This document shows, piece after piece, positions 36,551 to 50,615 of a stretch of 64,000 nucleotides of DNA. Origin of the DNA: Typhlomys cinereus (lineage: Eukaryota; Chordata; Mammalia; Rodentia; Platacanthomyidae); the NCBI GenBank assembly GCA_023101885.1, contig JALPQD010000514.1, positions 835,602 through 899,601 on the forward strand. The letters run 5' to 3'. Within the stretch, counting starts at the first letter, position 1. Every line of letters starts with the position of its first letter. The notes below the pieces were generated by a model, which made no database searches, was not told where the DNA came from, and saw nothing but the letters and a program-made list of their open reading frames with translations. Both the position numbers and the translations under genes were made by a program.

Positions 36551-36654
36551 TAACCTCCTTAAACTCTTACAGCTGAAAAGGCTATCCTCGAGTAACTCAA
36601 ACAAAAACAATTTTATTTGGTAAATAAATCTAGAAAGATCTCTGAAGAGTATTT

Positions 36655-36750
36655 TCCTGGAGCTGAGGATGTGACTCAGAGACGGGACGCTTGCCTGACC
36701 TGCACAAGGCTCTAGATTCTGTCCCTAATTCTTCCCTTCACCCAAAAATG
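36655..36750 (+). repeat. ID-like SINE
   Basis: 'GGAGCTGAGGATGTGACTCA' and 'GACGCTTGCCTGACCTGCAC' follow the ID head, which is antisense to HACD1. Confidence 0.7.
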
Positions 36751-37214
36751 GAAAGAATGTATTTTCCAATTATAATATTTACCTGAATACTATTTGGAGT
36801 TTCATGCTGCTGTATTACATGGCAAATTATGTCCACACTTCCAAATATTGATATTAATCTTAATTGTCTTATAATTTGGAAACGTAAGTTGTGAGTTCTA
36901 ATATATTATTACTAAGCTTGTTATAATTTTGAGTCTCCTTTCATTTAAGCAGAAAAGGCCTCACATTGAATTACTTAGCCAAATTTCTATTCCTTTTAAA
37001 AGCCTTGAGCATGTTGTGCAGAAGAGTTAAATGAAAGGTTTTTCCCAGGTAACACATCTAATTGTTTTCTAAATGATCTGCCTCTACCCAGGAGTTTCTA
37101 ATATTTTGCACAGCTCTTACAAAAGTAGACTTGCCACCATGTGGAGACAAACAGACCATGCATTTCACTTATATTTCAAAAAAACAATACATTCCATGGT
37201 ATTTCATGAAGTTG

Positions 37215-37281
37215 TTTATTCTTGTTATTAAAACTTGGACTCGAGTAATTCTGGAAAAAGCACCATGTTTGAAGGGATCAT
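37215..37281 (-). other. HACD1: HACD1 proximal 3' UTR with candidate polyadenylation signal
   Basis: The sequence directly after the stop codon holds an AATAAA on the minus strand at 37220-37215, only about 62 nt past the stop, with a T-rich run (TGTTTTTTTG) about 30 nt further on. This could be a proximal poly(A) site. Further minus-strand AATAAA motifs at 36262-36257 and 35497-35492 could serve longer transcripts. Sequence alone does not show which is used. Confidence 0.45.
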
Positions 37282-37364
37282 TTAGTCATCCTTCTCTACA
37301 ATTGCTTCTCCGTGAAGCACCTTTCTTCGCTGACGTAACATATGAAAGTAGAGCTGTGGAAACA
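37282..37364 (-). CDS. HACD1: HACD1 coding exon 7 and stop
   Basis: Starts after a pyrimidine-rich acceptor ending CAATTAAG, completes Leu260, and encodes the C-terminal 26 residues ([14 protein letters not shown], then [12 protein letters not shown]) before TAA at 37284-37282. The basic RQRRK stretch follows the last membrane segment and so marks the cytosolic tail. The 3' UTR continues towards lower coordinates. Confidence 0.96.
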
Positions 37365-40300
37365 CTTAATTGGGAAAAGAAAATAAAGAAAGTTAAACTA
37401 TTGCTTCAGCGAATCACCTGATTAAAATTGCAAATATAAAAATATCTCAGAAAGAAAACAAACCAAGGAACTGCATTACAAAACAAATTTTGTAATCTTC
37501 ATTAGGCAACTGAGTAAAATATTTATTTTTGGAATGTAAACACTGAAAAAAATTAGTTTTTTTTTAAATCTAAGCACTTCTTGTCTTGATAAATGCAGCC
37601 ATCACATAATACCTAAGGGTACATAAACACTCAGGTCATATAAACTTAAAACTGAGCACTTACCAATTCTCTAAAATCTCAAGTAGTTGAGCAGATTATA
37701 TTACACCCTGGATGCTTTTTAACCACTGAACCTCTCTCGGCTACAATGCCTTCAGGGGTAAATAAGTACTTCTCGGTACTAAAATAAGCACTAGAAAACT
37801 GCTTTTAAGCAGAAAAGTGAAATTAGCAGCGAAGATATGGAACACAGGTTCCTAGGTGACTGATCTTTGGTAGGTGGGACCTCAACAACCATCACCGTGG
37901 ACTGAGAAGTCGCTGGTGGCAGTGGCCAGAGTCTAAGTCCCCCGGGACATTAGGAAGGGATCTGCAGTTACTGGCTTGAAGTTTGAGGCTTGAAGTTTCA
38001 GGCCTGGTTTCTATGAAGATGTCCCAGGGGACAGGGAGACGAAGCCCAGGTCTGCTCTGCTGTCAAGTAGCGCTGCCCTCACCAGGTACTAAAAGCAAGG
38101 GGTGTGGCCAGCAGTGACCAGTACCTGCCTTAGCTCACCTGAGCTGGCTAGGAGGGAAATCTGACACAGAGTTGGGTGGATGTGGTAGACCAGAAAGTGG
38201 GAGAAACATTCTCTGGCAAAGCTCAGGATGGGAGCACCCTGGACTGGCCAGACTCCATGCCTGTATCCATGAAATGAGATGTTGTCACCATCAAATGAGA
38301 TGCTGTTATTGTGAAACGAGACATGACATCTCATCAACGTAGAGTTCAAGATTCACTAAACTTCCTTCCTTTTCCATATCTCCACCCAACACGTCTGATT
38401 TTACCGACAACCTGACTTTTCTTTCTAATTTCCTGCGATTGACTAGAAAGTTTCTATCTAAAAATATCTCACTATTAGTATCTAAATGAAGCAAGCAAAG
38501 CCCCACTGATTCACTACAGTTATTGAAAGATGATGAGAAATTAGAGAAGAGGCTGAATTATTCAAAATACTTTAAGAAAACCAGATTTACTCTTTTCAAG
38601 TACAGTGAAAAACACAAACAATATTAAGAAGTACTTATGATCCATCTCCAAGCATGCTTAATGAGTAGCAGAAACAGACTCAAGTTTCATGGCTAGAATG
38701 CTTGAGATGTGGATACATAATTCCAAGTACTTCAGTGAGTTCACTGATATATCCTTTCACATGATCTGTTTTCCCTTTTAATCATACTAAATGTATTTTA
38801 CATGACTTTGAGAAAGCAACCATCTGTGCATTAATTTACTTATCTTTTTCACATAGCCAGAAGAAATTCTGACTCGTTTCCCTTCAGTTATTTTAAATTA
38901 TGAGCAGGCTTAAGGTTGGGTAGAAGTTTTAATGTATTGTATGCAATTATTCTTAGTTCTACTTGCTTATTAAATTTCCTTAGTATGGTGCCTCTCCAAA
39001 ACTTTGTATATGTGTTAAGTCAAAGCATTAATAAGTAAATACTTACATGGTATATACGAGGTCATGGTTAGAAGAAGAAAATAATAGTAGTCAAAAGAGA
39101 CGTTGTATTTGTTAGGAAGTCGGATGGAAAACATTCCTGATTTCTTCACATAAGGCAAGGCAGCGTATATTGTGAGAATTTCCCCAGCAACTCCAACAGG
39201 ATATAAGATGATGAAAAAATTGTATCTGGGGAGAGGAAAACATCAAAGGATTATTTTCTGGAATAATTACGGAATTTGATCAAATGATTTTTTTCACTAT
39301 TCTTGCATTTAAATGATTTAAGTAACAACTTTGTGTATGTATTCACAATACCACATCACAGGTTAGTTCCACCCTGAGCATATGCTAAATTATCATTTCT
39401 ATTTCCAATACCAAGCAGTTGCCTTTCTAATGGCAAGATCTGAATAAAATAAGAGGTCAAATTTCTTGACAATATTAAAACCCTCTTATGTATTTAAAAA
39501 CAAATATGCATTTATTTCAAGTGTGATTTTAACTGAACTGACCAAGGTGGTCTCAGCTCCAGGCAGTCAGTGACCCTCCTGCTTCAAATGTGAAGTAACT
39601 AGAACTACAGGCATGTTCCACCTAGTTATGCAGCATTTATAAAAGAAGCTGTTTTGGGGCATGCAAGCACAGCTTCTCCCTTTTTCCTGCAGATGGTCAC
39701 TTACTGATAAATGCTGTTCCTGAAACTATCAGTTATGACCCTTTTATATTATGGGGTTACTGTGAAATGGCCAAAGCAATTATTTTTAAGTTATTTAGAA
39801 AACTGTGGCTATTAATTAAAAGTTGTTATTATTATTGAAGAAATCTGGCAAGAGTTACTAAAAGCCTCAATCACTGGTAATTACACTGTCCGGGAGTGCT
39901 TTCATAGCAAACAAATAAGACGAGTTGCACATCTTACAAGTGGAATTGGCTTGCTCAAAGCAGAGCTGACAAAGTGTTATCCAAAATTCCCAATCAGTGG
40001 GACATTCTGTGTCCAACGGGAAGAGTCAGAAGGAGCCAAGGCGGGGATGTTTCCTTATTAAAGAAAATCACTTTTCTACAAGTCACTCATGGCATAACTG
40101 CTACTATAGGAAGCTAAGCTTAAATTTTTGATGGAAAAAATTAATGAATCTACATTTTATTTAATTCCTCTGTTGACATGAAAAAATATCTATGAAGAAA
40201 AGCTTAGCGGCACTGTTGATATGGTGCTTGCTTAGCATGTACAGAGCCCTGGGTTCAGTCTCTACCACGTCAGAAACCAGGTGTGTGCCACCTGTAATCC

Positions 40301-40452
40301 CAGCACAGGGGAGGTGGAGGCCAAGAGGATCACAAGTTTAGAGTCATCCTCCCTTACATAGTGACACAGAAGCCAGCCTGGGGGCGGGGCGTGGAGAAAA
40401 AAAGGAGGAAAGAAGGAAGAAAGGAAGGGAGGGAGGGAGGGAGGGAGAAAAA

Positions 40453-40517
<65 letters not shown>

Positions 40518-40862
40518 GGCAGATAGACAATCAGATTCCCATGTGCCACAGATACACGAAGATAAGGGATGGGAAGAAGAGCAAAATGATTTGCCCAATA
40601 GACTAAAGGTAGACAAAGGTGATCCTTGTTGGATCTTCCTCCTCCTGCCCTGGTTGAACTCCTACTTTCTTCCCAGTCTTTCACAGTTTGTGCATGCGTG
40701 AGTGCGTTCACGCACGTGTGTGTTTTAAACGAGGAGTATTTTTCCTATTTGACTTTTAAAATCATGTAACTGAACATTTTGCAACCCGATTTAGTTATTT
40801 TTAAAAAATTTTTTATTTATTATTTATTCAATTGTGCGTGTATGCGTGTGTGTGCGTGTGTA

Positions 40863-40893
<31 letters not shown>

Positions 40894-43800
40894 AGAACCA
40901 CGGACGAATTCGAGAACCACGATGGACCGCCTCCACCTCCTCCTTGTTTACTCTGCCCGGGTATTCACAGGCTCCGCCCTACCAGGACCAGAAACGCAGG
41001 CCGCCCCCGCTTCCGCCTGGCGTCTATACGTGGGCCTAGGATCAGAACTCGGGACCTTCTGCCTGCAAGGCAGAGGCTTAACCCCTGAGCCACCTCTCCA
41101 GCCCCGATTTAGTTCTTTTTAACCTTTCAGAGACTCTCAAAAAAATTTGGTAGTATTAAAATGATTATTCCTGGATAAACTAGCTTTAATACCTTAAAGC
41201 AGTGAAAATTCCTAATGAAACAGAAACAAGCTCTATAATTTATTTGACTACACTTGCACTTTTAAAAAAAAGTGACCTGGTACTGGCTTGTTTCTCAGGA
41301 CAATATGAAAAGTTTCACTACTTATAGATCACATTCGGGAACACAACTGCTTACTTAGAAGTTTTTAATAGAGGAAATGCACTTCTGAAATTAAAATAGC
41401 AATCAATATGAAAGTCTAACCCAGTAGACAATAGCCTGTGCGTATGGGTGGGGTCCTCTTCAACACATAAATAGATCAAAGCAGCCAAATGGTAACAGAA
41501 CAAACTAGTCACCCATAGGAAACCATCTGTGAAATGCATGTTTCCTCAAGAAGAGGAGCTCCGTTTGAACTTCAATATAAACATCACTTGAGATATCATC
41601 TTGGATTGCTTATTTGAGGGGGGCAAATATATTTAGATCACTGAAATTTTTAAGATTTTTTTGAGGTGAAATATAATTATTCATGCGTATGAGCAAATGA
41701 TAGATATTATGATAACAGGCATTTCGAATGAGATTGGACATGTTCAGAGTAGGTATTATGGCTGCAGAGAGTTAACGCACATTTCAATATTGAAATCTTT
41801 TCTGTAAGATCTTTCTTTTCCTTTTCATTTGTTCTGACAAAGGGTAGCCTAGGCTTGCCTTGAACTAGCTAGCCCTGAACTTCTGAGCCTCAGGCCTCTA
41901 CCTCCCAAGTGTACCACCACGCCTGGCTGTAAGATCCTAACCCATTAGAGCAATGGCAAATAACTTCAAAACAGCAAAATGTAAACATGCAATAGCCAAG
42001 CTTTGTGCTTTTCTAGAAATTCAAGACATGCAGACACATCCCAAAAGGCAGTTGGTACATTAAAAACTCTCTGGCCCAACCTGAGGAGTGTGCAGCGTGC
42101 ACTGCTCTCATTCCCAAACAAATTGTGTGACTACGGCACATAAAGAGACTCTGTTGCAAGTTAGTGTTTTTAAAGGTGCCAGAAGACTCTCATGAAAAAT
42201 GACACTAGCAAGAGTTCTGAGATGAGGTCTGACCACAAGGGCTTAATTCCTAAAAGTGCATGCATTTTCATGTATGACAAGCACGAAACCAGCTAACAAC
42301 GTATGAACCATAATGCAACCTTCTTATGACCAATGATGTAATTAATCAAGTCGTAATTTTAAAGCACTTTATTATATGAAAAATGGTAGACCACAAATGT
42401 CTAAGAGCTACTAGAATATTTTAAAATCCTAAGAGATTACAAAACATGATTAACAGCCTTGTGTAGAGGGATTAAGACTAATTTAGAAATTGTTTCCTCC
42501 TTTCTGATTTATTTATATATTCTAATTTATTGTATTTGGATATGTATAATACATGAATTCTCAAAAGCAAAGTGTTAGACTTTTAATATATGGGAATCTA
42601 GAGTAAATCTGAAAGCAGCTAAGAATTAAGACTGAATTAATGCAGAAACAGGAATCGTTCATAATCTCTTCCAGCATTGTTTATAGTATCAGAAGACCAG
42701 AAATTGCCTAAATTCTGATGAAACAGAGCTGCTCCAATCACGCCATGGAATGCTGTGCAGCCTGGGAACTATTGAAATGCTAGATGAAAAAGTACCTGTG
42801 CTGGCTAAAAGCAAAAGTTCATTTTCTAAACAAAAAGCAAGCATTACAGCACCCTGCATAGGTTTAAAAAAAAAACTCATTTCTGCGTTTTTACATTCTT
42901 GTTTTGAAGAGTCTAGATGAGCAGCAAACTTCACACAGTTTTTCTCCATAAGCCAGAAAACAAGCTAGGACTTTCTGGGTTTGTCTTATGTACGCCTGCA
43001 TTGTTTGAACTTCTTACAATGAGAAGTTTCACATTCTTAATTTCACCAAAAACAATGTGGGAGGAGGTGAGGAAGGTACACACCTGCCTCAGTGTACTTG
43101 TGGAGGACCAGGACAAGCTCAGGCGTCGGTCCTGGCCTTCCCCTTGCTGCAAGCAGAGGCTCCTTGCTGATTGCTGTTGAACTATGTGCAAGAGGCCAGC
43201 TGGCCTGAAAACTTCTGGAGTCTTGTGTCCTGCCCCCACATTACTACAGGAACGCTGGGACTGCAGATGAGTGATACTACACCAGGCTTTATTACATGGC
43301 CTCTTGGAATTTGAACTCAGATCCTCAGACTTAAGTGCAAACACTTTATCTATTGAGCCACCCACCCACCAAAATGGATAAAAGTTTATTTTACTGTTTT
43401 TCTCCCCCTCCCATGGGATATACATCTTGCACTACCATCTCCTGACTTCGTAGATTACTTGAAGTGTTTTATTTCCTCTCCATGTTTTCTTTCGTGCCCA
43501 CCAGCATCCCAGCTGTGCAGGAGGCCCACACTGGGTGCCACTGTTACTCTGTTATTGCTGCTACAAGAACCACAAAGAGTACTGAATGAACAAGCCATAC
43601 AGGATTGCGATTTGCTTTCCACAGAGCAGTTCTGTTTCTATGACAACTTTGTAAAGTATCAGCTGTTCAAAGAATTCAAACTTCAGAAAGAACAGTATAT
43701 TTTTTACTTGAAAAACAACTGCTTTAGGAAAGGTATACTTGGAACCCTTACAATTTAACAGGGTCCACATTCCAAACAATGTAGCTTCGAGAAAGTATGA

Positions 43801-46800
43801 TTTCTTTTTTCTTCTGGAAGACCTATGTCTGCTACTTTTAGCAAAAAAAAAAAAATATGTTAAATTGACTCTTAAAATAATTTAAATCAATCAGCTAAAT
43901 ATCATCATATTTTGGCAAAGCTTATTTTATGTAAATGCAAAACATGTACATCAGGATCTCAAAGAAAAATAAATAACCGATTGAGATTACTTAATGATAT
44001 AATTTGTCTGGTATTATTTTATGCAAAGAACATTTTAATATTATTTATCTATAATATGACCATTAAATTAATCTTTTAGATTACAGTTAGAACACTGCTA
44101 ATAATTCAAATAATGCCATCCTATCATGGAACAAGACAAATTTCAACGCTCTGGTGTTAGCTCCGCACACCACGACAGCATGCACAAGACAGTGAGAAAC
44201 TAAACTGCAAGACATCGCCACCTGGCCCATTTAATGAAGTATGGCAAGTGGTCGAGGAGACTGAATGTGTAGAAGGAATATCGAGTGATCTCGGTCACAG
44301 TCCACGAGACCAGAAAAAGCACCACGCTCTCCTCATTCTGGATCTGCAATCAGAGAAACCCACAACGTTGTTCAGCCTTGAACTTCTGTTTCAGTGAGAT
44401 AAATATCTGGTCAATCATCTGCTGTCTTTTACCATAACGGAATGTCTGGGGTAGACAATAAAATACAGGCAATCTAATGCAGCCACAATAAACATGGGAT
44501 TTCAATACAGCCCGTACATATCGGATGGCCGGCTACCTACTGATCTTTCTCCCTCGTCCCTCACTCTAAACAGTAACACCACTATCCCGGGACATCATCA
44601 CCCCGCTAGAGTTGAGTGGGAACACTCTGACCTTACAGCTTTCAGTGAACCATCCAATCTATACACCCTGATGTGGCACAAAGCCCGCACCTGCCCACCT
44701 CTTCCTGTCTGGATTACTCTTATTTTCACTCACAGCCTTATCATTCCTTCGCTAGAACTACCTCTTAAGCAATTCTTTCCTTAAAATTTTTCCTGAGATA
44801 TGAAAGCTTTCTTTTATAAAACACAACACAGCCCAGTGGTTTCAGGTCTCTTATCAAGCTGAGAGGTCCAATCCTAACACCTGAACGTGGCAGTGAAGGT
44901 TCCTGAGTTCTGCAGTCACCCACCAGTACTTAGCCCTACGGGCTTCTCACTGTGGTGACTGGGTTATTTCCAGAACACCTTTGCATGTCTGTGCCTTTGC
45001 ATGTCTGTGCCTTTGCACGTGTTGCCCTCTGTAGTTAGAATGATGGTTTCCCACAGAAAATCTCTACTCATCCTTTAGGGTCCAGCTGGAAGAGCACACT
45101 CTCTGGGAAACAGTCCAGCCGTGGTTTAGGTTGGAAGCATCCCCCACAAGCTCATACACACCATGTCCTGGCGCTACTTGGGCAACCCTAGGAGGAGAGG
45201 CTTGGCTGGAGGTCGCAGGTCACTGGAACAGGACTTTGAAGGTCCTTTCTTTTCTCTGCCTGTTGCCTACTGTAGGGAGAAAGCCTCTAGTACCTCTTCT
45301 GTTGCTGAGACGTTCTGCTTTGCTGTGGGCCTGGAATTAGTGGAGTAAGGGCCATGCATGCACTAAATCGTGAGTTAAAATGCAGCTCCTCCTCATGCTC
45401 CAGGGACACAGTCTAATGTGTGGTGCAGCTGCTATCTTGTCTGAGCTCTAACTATAGTTGCTCTCCTGCCTTATTCCAGCAGTACTTTATTTGTATTATA
45501 ACCATCAGTGACTTGAATTCAAAACCTTCTGGCTAAGGGATGATGACATTGTAAGAACCTAAATATGGGAAGGTCCACTGCTGAACAAAATATTCCATTC
45601 AAGGCAGGGCTGCTGCATCCAGGAACTCACAGCAGTGAGACTTGTCCTTACAAGATCTGCTTAATGACTGACCTCCAACATGCCCCTATAGACTATGAGG
45701 TACTGAAGAGAGATAAGAACATACAGGGGAAACCTTAGGGACTAGAGCTGGATGAGTGAAAGGAAATGCTCCTATCAGTGGGGTGGCCCGAGGAGAGGCA
45801 ACTTGGTATGCCACAGAGGCCTGAACCCCTACAACAGCAGACTAGCCAAAGGGAACCTTGGGATCTAAGTGGGAGAGAATGGGATGGATTGATGAGGAAA
45901 AGGAAGGGGAATGGGAAGGAGGAAAGGTGGAGGGATGCAGGAATTAGTACTCAATATGCTTGTAAAACTAAAAAATAAATAAATTTATTTTAAAAAATCA
46001 TTAATTTTCAAAAAAAAACTTTCTGGCTAATGCTTACTCGTCTGTCAGTCCTTTGCTTGCAAGCCCTTTCTTAGGGTGCCTTCCATCACTACCCTAGAAC
46101 AGGTTAGATCCTAGATATATATTGCAATGCATACTGGGCTCTCTTTCCAAAGCACTACTTGATGTGGATACAATTAAATCAGCATTTGTGTAACTTTTTC
46201 TTTAGCATCTCTCCTGCGGAAAGGCGAGGAGCCAGCAGTATCCTCAGCACTGTCAGGCACAGAATAGTACCTGCGGCATGATCAGCACTATGTGACACCC
46301 CACACACACTACCACCCTGCCCTCACGCCTCCACGTCCAGCATACTGACAGCAGGGCTACCTTATTCATTTTTGTAAATCAAGAAATTAGCACAATGCCG
46401 GGTGTAAAGAATGCATTCAGTGAATGTTTGTGAATTCATTAAGGAATCACTGAAGGGTGCCAATGGAGAAGCTACTATTGAATCAAGTGAAATGGTGAGA
46501 TCCAGGGACAGGCCTCCGGAAGTTTGTCCTTCTTGTCCCTCCTTCAGCTTCTCTGTGGTCTTAGCTCAGTTGTTGGAATCATTTGCGGCAGAGAATAATC
46601 TGTCTTTCATGCTGCTCATGCTACTCTTTTACATAGACTACTAGCAAGCTGCAATCTTGATCAGCATTTGGCTTTCTGCGAGGCACGTACTCACTACCCT
46701 CTGCGCTGTGGACCGGGTGGTTGGAGTTGGATGAGTGAAAGGTCCCAGTCAAGAGGGCTGAAGTGTAGAGCAGTAAAAGGGCACAAGGTCAGCGATCTGT

Positions 46801-49800
46801 CCCCACCCAGACAGGAGGCCAGTGAAGCTCAGAGGAAAAGACAGGGGGTTAGGTGTCAGTCCCAGGACACGCAGGAGACGAGACAGGCATCTGCAGTATG
46901 GAAAGGGCCAGAGATCTGTCCTCAAGTGGACAGGAGACTGCACGGACTGTCACAAAGGTCAGCAGGGCTGAGCTGGGAAATGCTTCTGACATGGCTTTAA
47001 AAGGCCCAATATCCCAAGAGGAACTTGCATGGTGTTTGTTTTGTCTGCATGGTGTAAGCTATTAATTAGCTTCAGTAATTAAGTCTATCTCCTGTCATGA
47101 CTCTGTAAGTAATGTGTTTATTTTTTTCTCTGTTTCTCAACCCTAACTTTTACAAATTATTCTTAATTGGAAAATTAAAAAGGTATATATTTATGGTGCA
47201 CACATGCTACTTTGAAATATGCACACATTACAGACCAGCTAAATGAAGCTAATTAACATACAGTTTACTTCACACGGTTAGTTACGTGGGGGAAGAGCAC
47301 CTACTCTCAGCGCTTTTCAAGTATGTGTTATCAACTACAGTCACTACATTGCACAACAGCTCTCTGGAATTTTTTCTTCCTGTTCAGGTCTCCTAGCTTT
47401 TGATCAAAAATTACAACTTTAAAGTTAGTCTTTCTATTTCTCCAGAACTGCATTTACTTTCTGCCTGTTGCTACAATGCTTAGTGCTAAATGAGGAAGCA
47501 CAAGTGAGCTGATCAAACTGCCAACTTCAGTGATATAATCAAAGAAAATAACCTGCATGGAGAAGAAACTTCAGCAGCTGAAGGAGATACATGTTAATTT
47601 TAAAAATCAGAAAACACAGAAGAGTGTATTATGAATATAACACAACAGTATTGCCTATGCTAAATCAAGTTTGATCCCCTTTTGCCTGATTGTTCTTCCT
47701 GAATATACCAATACTAACATCTTTGATCCCTATTCCTGAAAGCTTCCTGTGCATCCCTTACCGGTTTTATACTGTGAGTAATGAGCCACACCATGAAGAT
47801 TCTTGAACTCACTTGGACCCCAGTCACAAGTACAGAAGTAGGTACGATCCCTTGAAGAGAAAATTAAGTCAAATATTGCCTCAAAGGCAATGTAGATTGA
47901 TAATACAAAATTAAAGCAAAAACTTACCAATTAAACAGTGGACTATCTGTAGGAAAATTTTTAAAAATCACAAGTCAATAATATAAAACATTAAATAATT
48001 GTCATAACTGTATTAAATCCAAATTATACAGGTATGTAATCAGCAAAGTAAGATTAATATTGTTCAACAAAAGTGCTTCCCAATAGGCATTATAAACTTA
48101 AATAGTGACATGTTGAAAACTTACCTCAAGCAAAGCAAATGTTTGGAAAAATTTAAGTGTCTTCTGAATACTTTTATATAATCCTTTGTGTGTTCCTTTT
48201 TCCATATAAAAGCGCACCATGGCAATAGCTAGAACCAACCACCTAGAGAAAATAAAAGCATTTTACAAAGCTCTACCAAACTGATACTATTGACCTGTAC
48301 ATTCATTCATAGCAGTATTACTACCATCAACAGTAGCAACCCACGTCAGGTACCCAGTGATGACTGAATAGACAGACATTAGGTGGTCTGGACTCCCTCT
48401 ACTTGTATCTCATAGTTACAATCTACTACAACATTATGTCAGTGGACAATGACGAATCAATTCAAGCCCATTCTTTTTTGTCCAATGACTCTGCCTTCTG
48501 AAATATACCAAAGTTAATATTTAGATTCCTATTAATGAAAAGCTTTCCTGAATCTTCAGAAGAAAGGAACTTCCAGTACAGTACGTGGCATGGAGTGAAT
48601 GAACCTTAAAAATATTACTCTGCGTCAAATAAGTTACCCACAAAAGGACAAATGCTATTTCACTTGCATGTGGTACCAACAGCAATCAAATTCATAGAGA
48701 AGATTCATAGGCGATTGCTAGGGACTAGGGGAAGGGCGCGCTGTGGAGCTAGTGCTTACTGTGGCAGAGCTTCAGTTCTAATGAATCAGGTTGAAGATGC
48801 AGACCGACACATTGCAAAAGAACTATACACATTGCGAAGGTTAGGGTGGTCAATATTGTGGGCTTACACCAATTTTAAACTTAACTTCCTGAAAAATGCC
48901 ACAAATTTTATGGTAACGTTTATGCTTTATGATATTCTCAGTTCATTATTCTATTAAAAAAAAAAAACAACGCCCACAGGAAAAAAAAAAAGACAAAGCT
49001 ATTTTTCTATTGCCTCACCAAGCAAAGGAATGGAGCATGTAAAAGGACAACTACAAACAAAAAACAATGTCCACTGTCCAGAATATGTGTTTGCAAAACT
49101 GACAGACAAAATAAATTAACTGCATGTACCAAAAATGAAATTATCAGAGGACTTGATAACTACACAAAGATAATTCGACAGATAAAAAGCTGTCACAAAC
49201 TGTACGAGTGCAAAACATAATATATAATGAAAAGTTGGCACAGTAGAAATCCTTAATTAGAACCACTTACTGGTTATAAATTTTCACTAAATAAAAGTAA
49301 ATTCTGCACTACAGAAGAGATACATTTAGAACAGATATGGGCCTGCGTTCAATGGCCTGACTTCTAGAAAGAAAACAAAAGTAAATAGGACATCATATTT
49401 CAGCTTACATATGTATGTTAAGTATGGCCTGCACTCCATGAGTTAACAGTACTTGAAACGCAAGCTACACGTGCTGATGCAGCTATCTCCCTCACACTTC
49501 TCTCTTCCTACAGCTACTGCTGGTGACTCAATTCATACAGTATGATCAATTTTAGGAAGGCCATTTCACCAATAGCTTTTAAAAACCTTGAGTGACTACA
49601 TCCATAAAAATAAATAGAACAGGGGCTGGAGAGGTGGCTCAGGGGTTAAGCCTCTGCCTTGCAGGCAAAAGGTCCTGAGTTCAGATCCTAGACCCCACGT
49701 ATAGACACCGGGCGGAAGCGGGGACGGCCTGCATTTCTGATCCTGGTAGGGCAGAGCCTGTGAATCCCAGGCCACAGTGAACAAGGAGGAGGTGGAGGCG

Positions 49801-49831
49801 GTCCATGGTGGTTCCCAAATTCATCCATGGT

Positions 49832-49874
<43 letters not shown>

Positions 49875-50454
49875 GCGCACACATGCACAATTGAATAAAT
49901 AATAATATATTAAAAATTATAAAAAAATAAATAGAATGAATAAATACTGGAATGAATAAACGTGGAATAAAACTTGAAGCCAAGGCTTATGAATTGTATA
50001 GTTATTACAGTTTAATTTTTCTGCAAGTCTGACATGTGTATGTGTATACTATGTATGTTCATGTGTGGTTACATGTGTGTGGATGAATACACGTGTGCAT
50101 GCATGTGTATACACGTGAGTGGGGAGGCCAAAGGTTGATACTGCAAGTCTTCTTCAATAGTTCTCCATTTGATTTATTGAGGTAGGGTCTCTCAATAGTA
50201 ACCATTGCTCACCAGTGAGGCTAATTTAGCTAGCTAGCTTACTCTAGGGGTCCCCGGCCCAGGGCCTTTCAAGTACTCTGGATCACCAAGTCCACCCAGC
50301 ATTTACACGGTCCTTACTTTAAAAAGTTAAATGATAGGGTCGAGGGAGAAGGCTCAGCAGGTAAAGCTCTTACCACACAGTGTAAGCACTGGAGTTCAGT
50401 TCCCCAGAACCCATGCAAGAGCTTAATGCAGCAACCCAGGTACCTGTAATCCAC

Positions 50455-50502
<48 letters not shown>

Positions 50503-50566
50503 CAGACACACATACACAGAGACATACAGATGTACACATACACAGAGACATAGAGACGCACATGTA

Positions 50567-50615
<49 letters not shown>

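Larger units (their letters stand above)
34100..37214 (-). other. Mostly unique DNA, possible extended HACD1 3' UTR
   Basis: About 3 kb downstream of HACD1 is nearly free of recognisable rodent repeats, apart from an ID-like SINE (36.66-36.75 kb), an AT-rich stretch (36.50-36.55 kb) and a possible MIR/L2 3' scrap near 34.97 kb. Low repeat density fits a long 3' UTR or conserved flank. A 105-codon minus-strand open frame (34183-34500) lies here and is not recognised. Confidence 0.3.

Noticed and set aside
43459..43758. 99-codon plus-strand frame in HACD1 intron 5
   Set aside because: No recognisable domain, in an intron, antisense to the gene, with AT-rich drift at its end.
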